NCBI GenBank assembly: GCA_951217055.1
Contig: OX578281.1
Span: 32,975,036-33,039,035 of the forward strand
Direction: 5' to 3'
Length of the DNA: 64,000 nt
Source of the DNA: Gerris lacustris
Lineage: Eukaryota > Arthropoda > Insecta > Hemiptera > Gerridae
Of this stretch, positions 60,035 to 64,000 are shown one piece after another. The position numbers were made by a program, and so were the translations under genes. A model generated the notes under the pieces. That model was given only the letters and a program-made list of their open reading frames with translations. It ran no database searches and was not told the DNA's origin. The stretch's first letter is position 1. Each line of letters begins with the position of its first letter.

Positions 60035-61220
60035 AATTAACCAAAGTTAATTTTAAATCAAATTATCGAGTTGTGCCTCTATATAAACTACATATATATT
60101 TTGTTAAATAATTAGCATTATTATTTTTTTTTTTTTTTTTACCTCACCTACTATTAATGATATTGGAAATAAAAAAATCTAGAACAGGAAGGAATGACAA
60201 ACGAACTTATGCTGGCAACTCCTCTACGACCTTCATAAACAAACGTTTAAATGAAATTATAAATAACTAAAAAAATGTATTTTTTATTCTATTGGCGATG
60301 GTTTTTTCATATTTAAGGTATGTTTATATTACATTTCTTTTGTACAGACGTAATATTCAGCAATATATCTTTTCCTCACTTGAAACAATTTATATGGTAG
60401 TTTGGACAGCTCTTTACGATTCATTATACAAACAGGCAGTATCAACATCTTATTCCTTCTTAAGTTCAGTAAGATTTATGAGTTATATTCACCTATTTTT
60501 TTTTTATTATACAAAAAAAAATTAATAATACCTTGTAAAACATTAGTTTTTGCAAAGGTAAGATACAGTTTTATTTCTCGTAAATTCTCAAGGTATATTT
60601 ATTTATTTATTTATTTAATTTTTTTTTAAATTCCGGACACTTAAATCATAAAAGATTTCTTGTGTGGATTTTAATCCTGTGAAATTAATTACATGAAAAG
60701 GATTTAATTGAATTTGGGTTTTCATTCTTTTAAAAGCTTAAAATCCGTCTTAAAATTGTCTTACTGGTTAATATATAGCTTTTATGCGTATTGCTCTTGT
60801 TTCTATCAAATAAATTGAAGTTTATCACCTTTTGTTTTAAATTTTAAGCTAAACTTCATTTGTTTTTACACTTATTGACAAGGTACCTTTATATAGAAAA
60901 AGAGGTAGATTAAACAGGAGAAAACATTTGTTTTTATTTGATTTAATAAAAAATAACAAACTATCGTTAATTTGTTTAATGTAAAAAGATTCCTCGGAAC
61001 AAGTATAACAGGATATTGAGGTTTCATATTTTCCTCCAATTAAAAGTTAAAATTTGTTTCTCTATTTTTTTGACATTTGGACCAAAAATATTTGCATTAT
61101 CCTTCATAATGAACTTTTTTTTTACATTTCCTCACGTTCTCCGTAGGTATATAGGAAAAGTATTGTTTTCACCCAAAAAATCTGAAACCGAGATTTCAAC
61201 GGAATTATCCGTTTTGGGTG
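60035..61220. other. AT-rich noncoding stretch
   Basis: No gene supported; poly-T at 60126-60140 and (ATTT)n near 60595-60620. The frames at 60292-60629 and 61016-61237 are T-driven and unrecognised. Confidence 0.5.
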
Positions 61221-61224
61221 ATTT

Positions 61225-61390
61225 TAGGACTATTTGAGTGGTTTTTAGCTGGATGTCAGTCTATCTGTCTGTCTGTGTCACGCATATCTCCCACAGTTTT
61301 TAAGCTAGAGAGTTGAAACCTGGTAGAAAAATCAGTCCTTACTTGTAGTTGTGCGGCCCGGAAAATCAAAATTTTCCGCCATCTTCTCCG
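61225..61390 (+). repeat. Dispersed repeat D, copy 2
   Basis: 'ttgagtggtttttagctgga', 'tgtcagtctatctgtctgtc', 'tctcccacagtttttaagct', 'agagagttgaaacctgg', 'gttgtgcggcccggaaaa' and 'ttttccgcc' in order; matches 48555-48700 on the other strand. Confidence 0.8.
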
Positions 61391-61394
61391 CGAT

Positions 61395-61915
61395 TTTTTA
61401 TTATTACTTTAATCTTATTAACGTAGCTTTAATAATTGTTTTAAATTATACAAGGTACCTAGACAAAGAATGTTTACCAATTCAACACGGGTTTTAATGT
61501 TAATTTTTAATTTTTATTTGAAAATAAGATTGCCGAATTTTGGTTATTGAACATAATTTCTCTTGCTCAATCTATTCATGGACACAGTGTATTGTATAGT
61601 AAAAATATTATAAATTTAAAACTATTTAAATGTTATATATTTAAAATAGTAGGTAATGTTTATTACAGCTAAATGTCGAAACACATCTTAGTTTAATATT
61701 CTAGGTATCTAGAAGAAAGAGCCGACATTTTTGTATGCAGTATGCAGGATTAAAAAAAAAAAAATAAATAATAATGTCGCGATCAGTTCGCAATTGCTTT
61801 TAGTATTATTCTCTATCATTCAGTTTCACAAAGTCTCGGTAGATACAATTGAAAACTAATTTTTAACTTGTGTTTTTAAATAACTTTAAAAACTTTCCGT
61901 GTGTCCCTCTTTTTT
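61395..61915. other. AT-rich noncoding stretch
   Basis: No gene. 'aatgtcgaaacacatc' near 61674 resembles 'atgccgaaacgcg' at 50032. Confidence 0.5.
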
Positions 61916-61921
61916 TGAATA

Positions 61922-62415
61922 TAGTCTTCTTTTGTGTGGGTCGTAGAGGGTTGAAATTATAAACAAATTAAATTGTTTTAAAAATGGCTATATTTCGCCC
62001 CTCTCCGGGGCATATTCATGCCTTGTATATGTTTGTCAGTATAGTATATATGCGGGTAGCCATGGCTACCCTCACATACCGAAATAATTTACGCTAGTCC
62101 TTTTTAGTTTTAGTTTTAGTTTAATAAATGTTTCATCTGTTTATATAATCGTGTTACGTGTTTTGTTAAATGTTAAATATGAAAATTGTTTGTTTAATAT
62201 TGTTATTGAACAGAGGTTTCTGGATGTAAGTGAATAAGTGAAAAATTTGTAAATAAAAAAACGACGATACCAAAAAATGGTGGATACAAACTTACTATAC
62301 TGACAAACATACAAGGCATGAATATGCCCCGGAGAGGGGCGAAATATGGCCATTTTTAAAACAATTTAATTTGTTTATAATTTCAACCCTCTACGCCCCA
62401 CACAAAAGAAGACTA
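61922..62415. mobile_element. Foldback element with arms of about 125 bp and TA ends
   Basis: The left arm 61922-62046 (starting 'tagtcttcttttgtgtgggt') and the right arm 62293-62415 are inverted copies differing at only a few positions over about 123 bp. Both ends terminate in TA, compatible with a TA target duplication. The 246 bp between the arms contain a perfect palindrome 'gggtagccatggctaccc' (62054-62071) and no coding potential. A related fragment lies at 13955-14020. High arm identity suggests recent activity or gene conversion between arms. Confidence 0.9.
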
Positions 62416-62419
62416 ATTT

Positions 62420-64000
62420 TTAAAATGTGGGAACACTGCTTGACACTCTGAAAGTTTATCTTTGGTAGTTTAGTTCGGATGTTGTTCACATATACCGCAT
62501 CATGTGTTGAACTAATAATTGTCTTTGTTCATTCTATTGGCACACTTCAGCCAAACTGTGTCAGGAATTAAAGTACTATTTTTATTTTGAAGAATAAGAG
62601 AGGAAGAACGGGAAAAATACATGCCACCGCTGGGTATCGAACCACTGATCCTTATATACATTTGTCTGAATGACGTAACACACACAGGCGAAATAGTCTA
62701 ACATCCGTCGTAGGTACAAGAATCTTTTCCGGTCACAACTTACATAAACTTTATCTTCCATGTCCATTTTTGTCTTTTAAAACATTTTTATATTCTTATC
62801 AGATACACGTACTTCTGAAAATCAACTGATAATATCAACCGGTCATGATGTAAAAGGATGGATTCAAGTCATTGATGTTGCATATTTCATGAGGGTTCTG
62901 GCGCCTGTTGATGTTTTAATTAAACGAAGGTTATCTGCATTAATTAAATTTACAATGAACATCCTCATTAATATCTAAGTCATTATATAAATGTAACCTG
63001 ATGTAAACTGATTTATTCATCAAAATATTAAAATTGTTATAAAAAATACATACACATAACCACAACAGTATGATCAATTTAAGCTTAAACATAGTTTTGT
63101 ATCATTATAAGCTAATTTTAATAGCGCTAACTTGGTCAAAATATAGTCAAAACGAAAATAAATAAATAAAAAATAATTAAAATAATATTCACTCTTAATT
63201 AAGCTCTTAAAAAATTGAACAAAATGCAAACTGGTAAAGCAACTATACTAATACGCTAAAACTACGAACTTTGAAACTTCTTGATAAACCTATACAATGG
63301 GTTATTATCTCTTTAAGTAGTTAGCAGTTTTTATCATGATCATGATGGCAGTGTACCACGAAGCACGATTTCATAGAGAAAGTATACAAGTTAGCATCTA
63401 TGACTTGTGTTAATTTTATTTCTTTCTAATTTTACAATAAAGGCATGAGGCAACTCCCCCCTCGTAACTCTCCTACTCCCCTTGAATTGACTTCTCACGC
63501 TTTATATTTAAATTATAAAGGCCTTTTTTACCGAAACAGATTATTATACCCTATGTCTTTTAGTCTTTTTACTGAATCAACCCCGAATGATTACGGAAAT
63601 AACATTAATGAAAAAGGAAACAAAAAGAAATTCACGGTCTACAACAAGAATTTAGAGGTGCTAATGCCCCTTTTTACCCCCAACCCTCAAGCCTAAAGGT
63701 TACCGAAATGGTAAAATTATGATATTTCAGAGACGTTAGGGGAAGAGGGATCAATGCCCTCCTTCGTGGCGCCTATAGGTTTTCCATTGTTACAACAACA
63801 AACACATACTTTCCACTTGACTAGTCACATTAATTAGAGCGAGCAAAACGAGCTTTGAAGAAAAGCTGCTGAAGCAAATATAATTTTATTGTCAAACTTC
63901 AACGAATAATGTATTTATAATCAAAAAGAGTATTATTATCTGTTAGTAACATACTAAATAAATAAATGTCAATGACTTAGCAAAAACTCTAAGAGAAATA
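62420..64000. other. AT-rich noncoding stretch
   Basis: No gene supported. On the minus strand near 62628-62655 'gtggttcgatacccagcggt' is a good B-box match, but no A box lies at a suitable distance upstream, so a SINE relic is only possible. The frame at 63445-63696 is an unrecognised ORF in a somewhat more balanced block (63440-63790). Confidence 0.45.

Overview
This 64 kb window reads as a strongly AT-rich (by eye about 70% A+T), repeat-saturated, intergenic or heterochromatin-like stretch of an animal nuclear genome. I found no intact protein-coding gene, no rRNA and no convincing functional tRNA. Almost all open frames are short, start at arbitrary positions and lie in low-complexity or repeat sequence, so they are not annotated as genes. 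An arthropod, perhaps an insect, is suggested by the mobile-element families: tRNA-derived SINEs, RTE/jockey-like LINE relics, pogo/Tigger-, hAT- and Harbinger-like MITEs, and short dispersed repeats carrying cagacagac runs and a recurring 'gattttgatgaaattt' phrase. The species cannot be named from the sequence alone.

Layout. 0-8 kb: decayed tandem arrays with periods near 190, 105-155 and 314 bp, plus a larger reduplication. 8-11 kb: a pair of tRNA-like units with a shared hairpin leader, a G-rich tract, dispersed repeat A, half of repeat B, and repeat C interrupted by a 237 bp Harbinger-like MITE. 12-14 kb: pyrimidine-rich tract with a 51 bp minisatellite. 18-22 kb: two pieces of a broken LINE, the 3' piece with an internal tandem duplication, and a repeat B copy. 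23-24.5 kb: tRNA-like SINE head, long hairpin, and a relatively GC-rich array of about 79 bp units. 26-40 kb: microsatellites, repeat B, several repeat C copies in both orientations, a Tigger-like end, a composite SINE-like block and a MITE with 18 bp inverted ends. 42-53 kb: a hAT MITE with an exact 8 bp target duplication, two copies of a Ser/Leu-tRNA-like SINE, a nested foldback element, an element with a short ORF resembling the start of a tyrosine-recombinase-like protein flanked by palindromes, repeat B and a complete Tigger-like MITE. 55-64 kb: repeat B, a 1.1 kb GC/CpG-rich island of unknown identity, repeat A, repeat D, and a 494 bp foldback element with arms of about 125 bp.

No operons or gene interactions are visible; the elements appear to be independent insertions, some nested. 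The most interesting points are the recombinase-like ORF with its palindromes, the unexplained GC-rich island at 58.1-59.25 kb, the paired tRNA-like units with a hairpin leader, and the phrase shared by otherwise different repeat families. Coordinates of decayed repeats are approximate (within about 10-30 bp).
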